Assembly (NCBI GenBank): GCA_017618935.1
Contig: JAFZTG010000226.1
Location: forward strand, 1-27,934
Direction: 5' to 3'
Source of the DNA: Bacteroidales bacterium
GTDB lineage: Bacteria; Bacteroidota; Bacteroidia; Bacteroidales; UBA1715
Length of the DNA stretch: 27,934 nucleotides
Shown here: positions 16,575 to 23,368 of the stretch, in pieces
How positions within the stretch are numbered: position 1 is the stretch's first letter
Layout of the letters: every line of letters begins with the position of its first letter
Notes under the pieces: generated by a model
What the model was told of the DNA's origin: nothing
Databases searched by the model: none
Seen by the model: only the letters and a program-made list of their open reading frames with translations
Position numbers and translations under genes: made by a program

Positions 16575-17660
16575 ATGGCAGAACAATCTCTACTCGAAAA
16601 ATTAGATGGATTACAGTTCAAGTTCGAAGAAATTTCAACGATGATTACCGACCCGGCTGTGATTGCCGATATGAAACGGTTTGTGAAGTTGAACAAGGAA
16701 TATCACGAACTGGAATTGCTTATGAACGCGCGCAAAGAGTACAAAAATCTTTTGTCTAACTATGCTGAGGCAAAACAAATCCTTGAAACGGAAAACGATG
16801 AGGAAATGCGCGAAATGGCAAAGTTGGAGATTGACGAGGCCGAACCTAAAATTGCAAAAATGGAAGATGAAATCCGTCTTCTGCTTATTCCTGCCGACCC
16901 TGAAGACGGGAAAAACGCCATTGTTGAAATTCGTGGCGGAACAGGTGGCGATGAAGCTGCAATCTTTGCGGGAGATTTGTTCCGTATGTACACAAAATAT
17001 TGTGAATCAAAAGGGTGGAAAGTTCAGGTTACAAGTTTTAACGAGGGAACGTCGGGTGGTTACAAGGAGATTGTGTTTGAAGTCACGGGCGAAAACGTGT
17101 ATGGCACGATGAAATACGAGTCGGGTGTGCATCGCGTACAGCGTGTGCCGGCAACCGAAACGCAAGGGCGTGTGCATACGTCGGCTGCTACGGTGGCTGT
17201 GTTGCCCGAAGCCGAGGAATTTGATATTGAACTGAAGGAATCCGATATCCGTACCGATATTTTCTGTGCGTCGGGACACGGAGGACAAAGTGTCAACACG
17301 ACGTATTCTGCAATTCGTCTGGTGCATATTCCAACGGGAATTACCGTACAGTGCCAAGATGAAAAATCGCAGTTGAAGAACAAGGCAAAGGCTTTGGTTG
17401 AATTGCGTACTCGTATTTACAATATGGAGTATCAAAAATATCTTGACAACATTGCCTCAAAACGTAAGACCATGGTTTCCACGGGTGACCGTTCTGCAAA
17501 GATTAGAACGTACAATTATCCGCAAGGGCGTGTCACCGACCATCGTATCAATCTTACGTTGTATAATCTAAATGCAATTATGGCAGGCGATATTCAGGAA
17601 ATCATAGACGGTCTGATTGTTGCCGAAAATGCAGAACGACTGAAAGCTGGGGAGATTTAG
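16575..17660 (+). CDS. prfA: Peptide chain release factor 1
   Basis: RF1 reads UAA and UAG stop codons and triggers peptide release on the ribosome. The 361-residue protein has the stop-codon-reading tripeptide PAT at 192-194 (in [14 protein letters not shown]2 would have SPF) and the catalytic GGQ at 236-238 in SGHGGQSVN, whose Gln is normally methylated by PrmC. The N-terminal helical domain (1-100) and C-terminal domain are complete, and the length is typical. Monocistronic by appearance, between divergent sbcD and recQ 85 bases downstream. Confidence 0.97.
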   Translation: MAEQSLLEKLDGLQFKFEEISTMITDPAVIADMKRFVKLNKEYHELELLMNARKEYKNLLSNYAEAKQILETENDEEMREMAKLEIDEAEPKIAKMEDEIRLLLIPADPEDGKNAIVEIRGGTGGDEAAIFAGDLFRMYTKYCESKGWKVQVTSFNEGTSGGYKEIVFEVTGENVYGTMKYESGVHRVQRVPATETQGRVHTSAATVAVLPEAEEFDIELKESDIRTDIFCASGHGGQSVNTTYSAIRLVHIPTGITVQCQDEKSQLKNKAKALVELRTRIYNMEYQKYLDNIASKRKTMVSTGDRSAKIRTYNYPQGRVTDHRINLTLYNLNAIMAGDIQEIIDGLIVAENAERLKAGEI

Positions 17661-17732
17661 GAAATTAAGAGTTTAGAATTAAAAATTAAGAGGTGTTTTT
17701 AGTCTTAATTTTCGTTCTTAATGAAAATTTCT

Positions 17733-17740
17733 TACTTTAG
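17733..17740 (+). promoter_or_regulatory. Possible -7 element (TACTTTAG) for recQ
   Basis: Seven of eight positions match TAnnTTTG, with A for T at the third base of the TTTG part. It ends only five bases before the recQ ATG, so the predicted start site falls on or next to the start codon. An alternative is transcription from upstream. Confidence 0.4.
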
Positions 17741-17745
17741 CTCGC

Positions 17746-19653
17746 ATGACGGAATACGAAAAAATATTGCAACAATACTGGGGGTATCCAACGTTTCGTG
17801 CTTTACAGCAGGAAATTATTGAAAGTGTCTGTCAAGGTCGTGACACGTTGGGCTTGATGCCTACAGGCGGAGGAAAATCTATCACGTTTCAGGTTGCCGC
17901 TCTTTCAAAACCAGGAATTTGCATTGTTGTCACTCCTCTCATCGCTTTGATGAAGGATCAGGTGGATAACTTGAAACGACGGGGCATACGGGCTGTTGCC
18001 ATTTATTCGGGAATGTCGAGAGATGAAATTGAACTTGCGTTTAATAATTGTATTTTAGGAGATTACAAGTTTTTATACATCTCGCCGGAACGGCTCAAGA
18101 CACAGTTGTTTCTTGATTTTGTCACAAAAATGAAGGTCAACCTGTTAGCAATCGACGAATCGCATTGCATTTCACAGTGGGGCTACGATTTCAGACCGTC
18201 ATATCTTGAGATTGCAAATATTCGTGACCTTTTGCCCAAAGTGCCTATCTTGGCTCTTACGGCAACGGCTACACCCGATGTGGTTGATGATATTCAGGAG
18301 AAACTCAAATTCAAGGAAAAGAACGTCTTTTCAAAAAGTTTCGAACGAAAGAATCTCACGTATAATGTGTTTGAGAAAAACGACAAGATAGGCGCATTAT
18401 TACAAATTTGCAGTAAGAGCAAGGGCACGGGTATCGTGTACGTGGGAACACGGAAGGAAACGGTTGAGGTGGCTTACACGTTGCAGCAAAACGGATTTGT
18501 CGCAGATTTCTATCATGGCGGTCTTGATGCAAAAACACGTACAAAGAAGCAGGAAACGTGGATGCGCACGCCTAATGAGATTATGGTGTCAACCAATGCG
18601 TTTGGTATGGGGATTGACAAACCAGACGTTCGTTTTGTCGTTCATTTGAATATTCCTGAATCGCTCGAGGCATATTTTCAAGAGGCGGGGAGAGCTGGAC
18701 GTGATGAGAATGAATCACAGGCGTATTTGTTTTATAATGAGCAAGATATACAGAAAATCAAATTGAATTTTGAACGAAAATATCCTCCGTTTGACTATAT
18801 CCGTCAGGTATATGACTCGTTGGCGAATTATTGTTCCATTGGCGTAGGTGAAGGCGAGGGTGTCAGTGCCGACTACGATTTGATGGATTTTTGTAAAAAG
18901 TTCAAATTGAGTCCGTTAGAAACTATGAATAGCATAAAAATTCTGGAGGAGGAAGGGCTCATTCTTACATCGGATCCTGAAGAAACGCAGTCGAAAGTGC
19001 AGATATTGGTAAATCGTACGGAATTGTATCGTTATCAAGTGAGTAACAGTAATTTAGATAGCTTTGTGAAATTCTTGTTACGAAACTACACGGGGCTGTT
19101 CAATGAGTTGACCTACGTGAACGAGGTTGAAATGGCTCGTAAGGCGAATTGTGCCCCCGAAGTAATTAGCAATTATTTGTCGTATTTGCAAAAAATGGAT
19201 TTGATTCTCTATCATCCTGCAAAGCAGACGCCAGTAGTCGTTTTTCTACAGGATAGGAAAGAGAAGGATTCGTTGAGGTTGAATGAAAAACGGATTTTGG
19301 AACGAAAAGCGCGGCAGCAAGTGCGTTTGGAGGCGATGATTAAATATGTCACCAACAAGAATCATTGTCGTAGCGTGTTGCTTCTGGAGTATTTCGGCGA
19401 GAAGGCGGTTGCCCGTTGTGGCAATTGTGACGCGTGCTTGTCGCGTAATGAGATTGATGTGAACGCTCTTACGTTTGACTACATTGTGGACGATTTGAAA
19501 AAAATGTTGCGTGCCGAAGCCTTGAGCATTACCGATGTAATCGCAAAATTGCCCCAGCATAGCGAACGCGAAGTTCGTGAAGTCATAAAATATCTGTTGG
19601 ACAAGGAAAAAATCGTGTATGCGAGCGGAGCCCGTCTGCAATGGAATAGTTAG
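17746..19653 (+). CDS. recQ: ATP-dependent DNA helicase RecQ (short C-terminus)
   Basis: RecQ unwinds DNA 3' to 5' in recombination repair. The 635-residue protein has the RecQ start motif YWGYPTFRALQQEII, Walker A TGGGKS (Lys44), the DESH box (137-140) with ISQWGYDFRPSYL (aromatic-rich loop), and helicase motif VI QEAGRAGRDE. The RecQ zinc site is Cys541, Cys558, Cys561 and Cys564. Beyond the zinc site only about 70 residues remain, forming a winged-helix-like end (LPQHSEREVREVIKYLLDKEKIV); there is no recognisable HRDC domain. This matches the shorter RecQ type found in Bacteroidota. Its TAG overlaps the stop codon of the convergent gene. Confidence 0.95.
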   Translation: MTEYEKILQQYWGYPTFRALQQEIIESVCQGRDTLGLMPTGGGKSITFQVAALSKPGICIVVTPLIALMKDQVDNLKRRGIRAVAIYSGMSRDEIELAFNNCILGDYKFLYISPERLKTQLFLDFVTKMKVNLLAIDESHCISQWGYDFRPSYLEIANIRDLLPKVPILALTATATPDVVDDIQEKLKFKEKNVFSKSFERKNLTYNVFEKNDKIGALLQICSKSKGTGIVYVGTRKETVEVAYTLQQNGFVADFYHGGLDAKTRTKKQETWMRTPNEIMVSTNAFGMGIDKPDVRFVVHLNIPESLEAYFQEAGRAGRDENESQAYLFYNEQDIQKIKLNFERKYPPFDYIRQVYDSLANYCSIGVGEGEGVSADYDLMDFCKKFKLSPLETMNSIKILEEEGLILTSDPEETQSKVQILVNRTELYRYQVSNSNLDSFVKFLLRNYTGLFNELTYVNEVEMARKANCAPEVISNYLSYLQKMDLILYHPAKQTPVVVFLQDRKEKDSLRLNEKRILERKARQQVRLEAMIKYVTNKNHCRSVLLLEYFGEKAVARCGNCDACLSRNEIDVNALTFDYIVDDLKKMLRAEALSITDVIAKLPQHSEREVREVIKYLLDKEKIVYASGARLQWNS

Positions 19654-20642
19654 TCTGTTTTTATGACACTCTCACGTGTGAAGAACCGACTTTGGGCTGT
19701 AAGTCCTATGCGGACACATTGCATTATCCTGTTGAAATATATGTTGTAGTAATCTTCGCCACAATAGTATTGAACGAATAAGCACACATCTTGCAGGAAA
19801 CTTGGTCGGAACGAAATCGTGTAGTCAATGATACCTCGTTTCCAGTCTATATTGTCGCGATGTTTCATGTTACCACAGATGACGCCGAATTTGAACGTGT
19901 TCGCAATGATGGTTTCTTTATTGTCGAAATGCTTGAAGTTCAGTTTGCTCAGCGTTTTTGCAATATTCCATTCAAATTTCACATCGAGATTGAATCTCCA
20001 CCTACCATAGATGCCGTTCAGCATACTGTCTTGCTGATAGCAAAATTGTGAGTAGAGTTTTGCGTAGTATTGACGGCTACTATGTGCTCTCGACAAAAAC
20101 ACGCCTGCTTCAACCCAGTTGGTCGAGAAACTACCGTTGCGAGTGTTTATGACAGTGTTGGTCGAGTCGGTGTAGAAATAGCCGTCTTGCCCGTTAGAGT
20201 GGTGGAACAGCGAGATATACTGGAACCAGTCCCGATATTCACGTGTATGTTTGGAAGATTGGTGAACCAAGGTGATTCTGGGTTTGTACGACGGCGTTTT
20301 CACTGGATACGAATAGTCGTTGTACATGCGGAGAATGATTTGTGGCGACAGTATGAACGCCCATTTTTCAATGGCATTGATTCCGATTCTATAATAGGGG
20401 ATAATGTTTGCCTCGAACAGCAAGGGCTCCATATTGCCCAATCCTTGCGTAATGGTGATGTATCCTGGGTCGTAGAAAAGATTGATGGTCTCGTCCCATG
20501 TGATGTCGTCCCAGTCAACGGCAACTTTCTCCCAGTCAAAACGAGAAGAATCCCTGAACAGAAATTTCTGCTTAATCGTGTCGTTTTGAGCAGTTACACC
20601 CAAAGCGAGGAATAATAGAAACAGTGACAAGATTCTCTTCAT
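19650..20642 (-). CDS. Outer-membrane beta-barrel protein with OMPLA-like active-site motif
   Basis: The start at 20642 gives a 330-residue protein with a signal peptide, MKRILSLFLLFLALGVTAQ; an in-frame extension to 20672 is unlikely. After a short acidic segment come alternating aromatic/polar strands typical of an outer-membrane barrel (FILSPQIILRMYNDY, WVEAGVFLSRAHSSRQYYAKLY, WRFNLDVKFEWNIAK). In FHHSNGQDG, His147-x-Ser149-Asn150-Gly151-Gln152 matches the HxSNG core of outer-membrane phospholipase A (PF02253), where His and Ser are catalytic, and Asn175 about 25 residues on (STNWVEAG) could be the triad Asn. I infer a phospholipase A1-like enzyme. Overall similarity could not be tested. 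The stop overlaps that of recQ. Confidence 0.7.
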   Translation of the reverse strand: MKRILSLFLLFLALGVTAQNDTIKQKFLFRDSSRFDWEKVAVDWDDITWDETINLFYDPGYITITQGLGNMEPLLFEANIIPYYRIGINAIEKWAFILSPQIILRMYNDYSYPVKTPSYKPRITLVHQSSKHTREYRDWFQYISLFHHSNGQDGYFYTDSTNTVINTRNGSFSTNWVEAGVFLSRAHSSRQYYAKLYSQFCYQQDSMLNGIYGRWRFNLDVKFEWNIAKTLSKLNFKHFDNKETIIANTFKFGVICGNMKHRDNIDWKRGIIDYTISFRPSFLQDVCLFVQYYCGEDYYNIYFNRIMQCVRIGLTAQSRFFTRESVIKTD

Positions 20643-20700
20643 TTGTACAATTTTGAATGTAAAAGTAAGCAATCAAAATATTAAATCGTACAAAAAAATA

Positions 20701-21546
20701 TTAAGAAATCACCGAACTACAAATGTAGTTTGGTATAATTCCCGTTGACGCGATTTCTAATTCCACATTTTTCGGAAGCGTGTTTCCCGAAAGGACAAGA
20801 CACGTGTCGATTCCAAACTTGTTTCCTCCCAAAATGTCGGTTTGGAGCGTATCGCCAACCATAAGAATGTCTTTTTTCTCAATGGTGCCGAATTGTTGTA
20901 TGTGGTCGAATGCGAAACTGTACATTTGTGAATCAGGTTTTCCGAAACGAATGAAAACCTTCTGCACAAGCGATTCCAACAAATTTGCGACACCACCCGT
21001 TGCTATGGCAACCTTATCTTTGGAAAGAGGGTATGTGGTATCGCTGTTGGCAACAATAATAGGCATTGTGTAACGACGAAGCAGATTCACCGTCTTCGAC
21101 AAATCTCTGTTCCAATCGTAGCCCTCATCGTCAAGCAATACAAGCAACTGATAATTGTCATCCTTATCCAAGTCAACATCGTGAATGGAAATAGTCTTCA
21201 CGCCATTAATCTGAATATATTGTGCTGAACTCTCGGTGCCAAGATACACGATAGTTCCGCCCGAAATCTTTCTACAAATATATTCTCGTGCAAGCATTCC
21301 CGACGAAATCACCTTATCATCGGAAAAAGCCGTAATGCCCGATTTCTGGAACTTTGCCGCAAGTTCCTTCGGACTACGTGACGCGTCGTTCGTCAACAGA
21401 AAAGATTTGATTCCTTGTGATTCAAGCATATTGAACATTTCGGGAATATTCGGGAAAATGCCCTTATAATTCCGTAGAACGCCATACGAATCAAAAAAGA
21501 TGACCTTGTATTTTTTTACGATTTCTTTGAACGAAGTTATTTCCAT
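20701..21546 (-). CDS. HAD-superfamily IIA phosphatase (NagD/PLP-phosphatase-like)
   Basis: A 281-residue cytoplasmic hydrolase of HAD subfamily IIA. Motif I is FFDSYGVL with nucleophile Asp19, motif II LLTNDASRS (Thr52/Asn53), the motif III lysine is Lys203 in FGKPDSQMY, and motif IV is MVGDTLQTDILGG (Asp232, Asp237). A cap domain sits at about 80-185. The usual second Asp of DxD is Tyr21; variants with an aromatic residue here (DxWGV type) are known in this subfamily, so activity may differ from NagD. Last gene of the proB operon, two bases after the upstream stop. The substrate is unknown. Confidence 0.88.
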   Translation of the reverse strand: MEITSFKEIVKKYKVIFFDSYGVLRNYKGIFPNIPEMFNMLESQGIKSFLLTNDASRSPKELAAKFQKSGITAFSDDKVISSGMLAREYICRKISGGTIVYLGTESSAQYIQINGVKTISIHDVDLDKDDNYQLLVLLDDEGYDWNRDLSKTVNLLRRYTMPIIVANSDTTYPLSKDKVAIATGGVANLLESLVQKVFIRFGKPDSQMYSFAFDHIQQFGTIEKKDILMVGDTLQTDILGGNKFGIDTCLVLSGNTLPKNVELEIASTGIIPNYICSSVIS

Positions 21547-21548
21547 AC

Positions 21549-22253
21549 TTATAGTGCGTTGATGAATGAATCAAATACGTTTTGGTTCCCTTGATATTCG
21601 GCAAGCATCCGTTCCGGATGGAATTGCAAACCGACAAGAAATTTCTTTTCTGGGGCATAAACGGCCTCAATCAGCCCGTCGTTGGCAGTTGCCATGGCGA
21701 CAAGCCCTTTGCCAAGTTCCTTAACACCTTGGTGGTGATAACTATTCACCTTGATTTCGTTTTGGTTATACCACGAATGTAAGGGTGTGTGAGGAATAAT
21801 CGCTATGTCATGACGAAGTTCGTCATAGTGCTCATAATCAATATGTTTCACCGAATTATTGTTATGAACGTGAACATCGCGATGGAGCGTTCCGCCAAGC
21901 ATTACGTTGATAATATGCAGTCCACGGCAAAAACCGAGAATTGCCTTGTCGTGTGCGTAAGCGTGGTTGAAACACGTGATTTCTATCTCGTCTTTTATGA
22001 TATCAAGTTCTTCGGGATTGTCGTAATCGCAGCCATATAATTGAGGATTTACATCACCGCCCTCAACCATCATAAGTCCGTCATAGTCAGAAAGATATTC
22101 ATGAAGAATAGTTTTAGTATTTTCGGCAATAGGCACGAAAATGGGCATAATGCCACGAGCACATAGAATAGTGGCATAAATTTCTGAAACCCAATTAATT
22201 GGCTTATTTTTCCGAATTTGTCGGCGACTGACGATAAGAACTTTCTTTGTCAT
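21549..22253 (-). CDS. Class I glutamine amidotransferase, gamma-glutamyl-GABA hydrolase-like (peptidase C26)
   Basis: A 234-residue protein of the PuuD/C26 family. The nucleophile is Cys109 in GFCRGLH, the triad partners His212 and Glu214 in QFHPER, and the N-terminal half has the oxyanion-loop stretch MMVEGGDVNPQLYG. Family members cleave gamma-glutamyl amide bonds, such as gamma-Glu-GABA. Its ATG follows the proB TAA with no spacer (TAAATG), and the HAD gene follows after two bases, so the three are translated together. Sharing an operon with glutamate 5-kinase hints at glutamate or gamma-glutamyl metabolism. The exact substrate is not shown by the sequence. Confidence 0.88.
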   Translation of the reverse strand: MTKKVLIVSRRQIRKNKPINWVSEIYATILCARGIMPIFVPIAENTKTILHEYLSDYDGLMMVEGGDVNPQLYGCDYDNPEELDIIKDEIEITCFNHAYAHDKAILGFCRGLHIINVMLGGTLHRDVHVHNNNSVKHIDYEHYDELRHDIAIIPHTPLHSWYNQNEIKVNSYHHQGVKELGKGLVAMATANDGLIEAVYAPEKKFLVGLQFHPERMLAEYQGNQNVFDSFINAL

Positions 22254-23057
22254 TTATACGCGATTTGGAGCGACAAAAAGAGTTCCAATATCTTTTCCGT
22301 CGAAAATGTCGTAGAGAATTTCTGGCGTGTCACCATTTGCTATAATAGTGTCGATATGGTCTTTGTGACATATTTTTACCGCCGAAATCTTGGTTGACAT
22401 ACCGCCCGTTCCGAAACTCGTTCCTGCCGAGCCTGCGGCATTCGATACTTCTTCGTTAACCTCGGTAATGATGGAAATACGTTTCGCATCGGGATTTTTA
22501 CGAGGATCCTTGTCGAAAAAGCCATCAATATCGGAAAGGATGATGAGCAAATCGGCTTTACAAATCGACGCAACCATTGCAGAAAGCGTGTCATTATCCC
22601 CTATTTCGATTTCATCGGTAGAAACGGTGTCGTTTTCGTTCACGATGGGAACTGCACCGATTTCGAGCAATTTTGCGAACGTGTTTTCCGCATTTCTATG
22701 TTTTTCCTCGTTGGTAATCACATCGGACGTAAGAAGAATTTGACCGACGTTGATGTTATGAACCTCAAAGAATTTCCGATAGATTTTTGCAAGAATTGCC
22801 TGACCGATAGCAGCCATTGCCTGTTTGCCAGGAATGGTATTCGGACGTTTCTTTTGTCCAAGTTTTCCCACGCCGACGGCAATTGCCCCCGATGAAACAA
22901 GAACTACTTGGCGACCTTGTTGTTTAAGAGTTGCAATTACATTCGTTATATGTTCAATTCTTCGTAAGTGCAAACGTCCGTTTGGAAACGTGAGCGACGA
23001 CGTGCCAATCTTAATAACGATACGCTTTTTGTCCTTTAAAGCTTTCCTGTAATCCAT
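22254..23057 (-). CDS. proB: Glutamate 5-kinase without PUA domain
   Basis: ProB phosphorylates L-glutamate to gamma-glutamyl phosphate, the first step of proline synthesis. The 267-residue protein holds the amino-acid kinase fold only: KIGTSSLT near the N-terminus, VSSGAIAVG, NENDTVS, GDNDTLSAMV, and FGTGGMSTKI near the end. It stops about 100 residues short of E. coli ProB (367), so the C-terminal PUA domain is absent. I chose ATG 23057 over 23081 because a perfect -7 element lies at 23079-23086 and the shorter form begins MDYRKALKDKKRIVIKIG. proA is not next to it; a PuuD-like amidotransferase and a HAD phosphatase follow in the operon. Confidence 0.93.
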   Translation of the reverse strand: MDYRKALKDKKRIVIKIGTSSLTFPNGRLHLRRIEHITNVIATLKQQGRQVVLVSSGAIAVGVGKLGQKKRPNTIPGKQAMAAIGQAILAKIYRKFFEVHNINVGQILLTSDVITNEEKHRNAENTFAKLLEIGAVPIVNENDTVSTDEIEIGDNDTLSAMVASICKADLLIILSDIDGFFDKDPRKNPDAKRISIITEVNEEVSNAAGSAGTSFGTGGMSTKISAVKICHKDHIDTIIANGDTPEILYDIFDGKDIGTLFVAPNRV

Positions 23058-23078
23058 CTCGTTGTAAATTATAGGTCG

Positions 23079-23086
23079 CAAATGTA
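23079..23086 (-). promoter_or_regulatory. Bacteroidota -7 promoter element (TACATTTG, minus strand) for the proB operon
   Basis: The minus-strand sequence TACATTTG matches TAnnTTTG exactly and is followed 21 bases later by ATG 23057. It drives proB and the two genes behind it, and rules out the upstream in-frame ATG at 23081 as the start. Confidence 0.65.
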
Positions 23087-23189
23087 TAAAATTAAACCCG
23101 TTGTGCGTTACTATTTTGTGAAAAAGTTATGTGAAATCTTATAATATTGATTATCATAACAAATGACAAACCGAAAGATTATTCATCTC

Positions 23190-23219
23190 CGTCATCTCGA
23201 ACGTAGTGAGATATCTCCC
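23190..23219 (+). repeat. Dispersed 'GTCATYYCGA' repeat, copy 2
   Basis: CGTCATCTCGAACGTAGTGA followed by GATATCTCCC; related to the reverse complement of 1401-1429. Both copies are in non-coding DNA within about 200 bases of a 28-bp palindrome. Confidence 0.6.
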
Positions 23220-23267
23220 TAAAATACTGACGTTTTTCCCAATAAAATTGTATCTTGCACCCGTTTT

Positions 23268-23295
23268 GTAGAGACGTGCCATGGCGTGTCTCTAC
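23268..23295. repeat. 28-bp palindromic repeat, copy 4
   Basis: Arms GTAGAGACGTGCC and GGCGTGTCTCTAC around a central AT; the stem pairs except near one position. Flanking TTT and AAA extend the pairing by three bases on each side. Confidence 0.85.
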
Positions 23296-23318
23296 AAACA
23301 AAAAACGACAAATCTACC

Positions 23319-23346
23319 GTAGAGACGATGTGCACATCGTCTCTAC
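23319..23346. repeat. 28-bp palindromic repeat, copy 5
   Basis: A perfect palindrome with arms GTAGAGACGATGTG and CACATCGTCTCTAC, differing from copy 1 at only one base per arm (A for G, T for C). It ends 22 bases before the ATG of the surface-protein gene. Confidence 0.88.
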
Positions 23347-23368
23347 ATAAAAAACAAAATAAACAAAT

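Larger units (their letters stand above)
23087..23368. other. Non-coding region before the giant surface protein, rich in repeats
   Basis: No gene is visible. On the plus strand there is an imperfect hairpin (GTTATG 23126-23131 with CATAAC 23155-23160, inner ATAAT/ATTAT), the dispersed repeat at 23190-23219, a -7-like TATCTTGC at 23251-23258, and two 28-bp palindromes at 23268 and 23319. If transcription starts after 23258, both palindromes are in the 5' leader of the surface-protein gene. Confidence 0.6.

Noticed and set aside
20070..20615. A 181-codon plus-strand frame opposite the barrel protein gene
   Set aside because: The minus-strand frame has a signal peptide and strand pattern; this one has neither, nor a promoter or recognisable motif.
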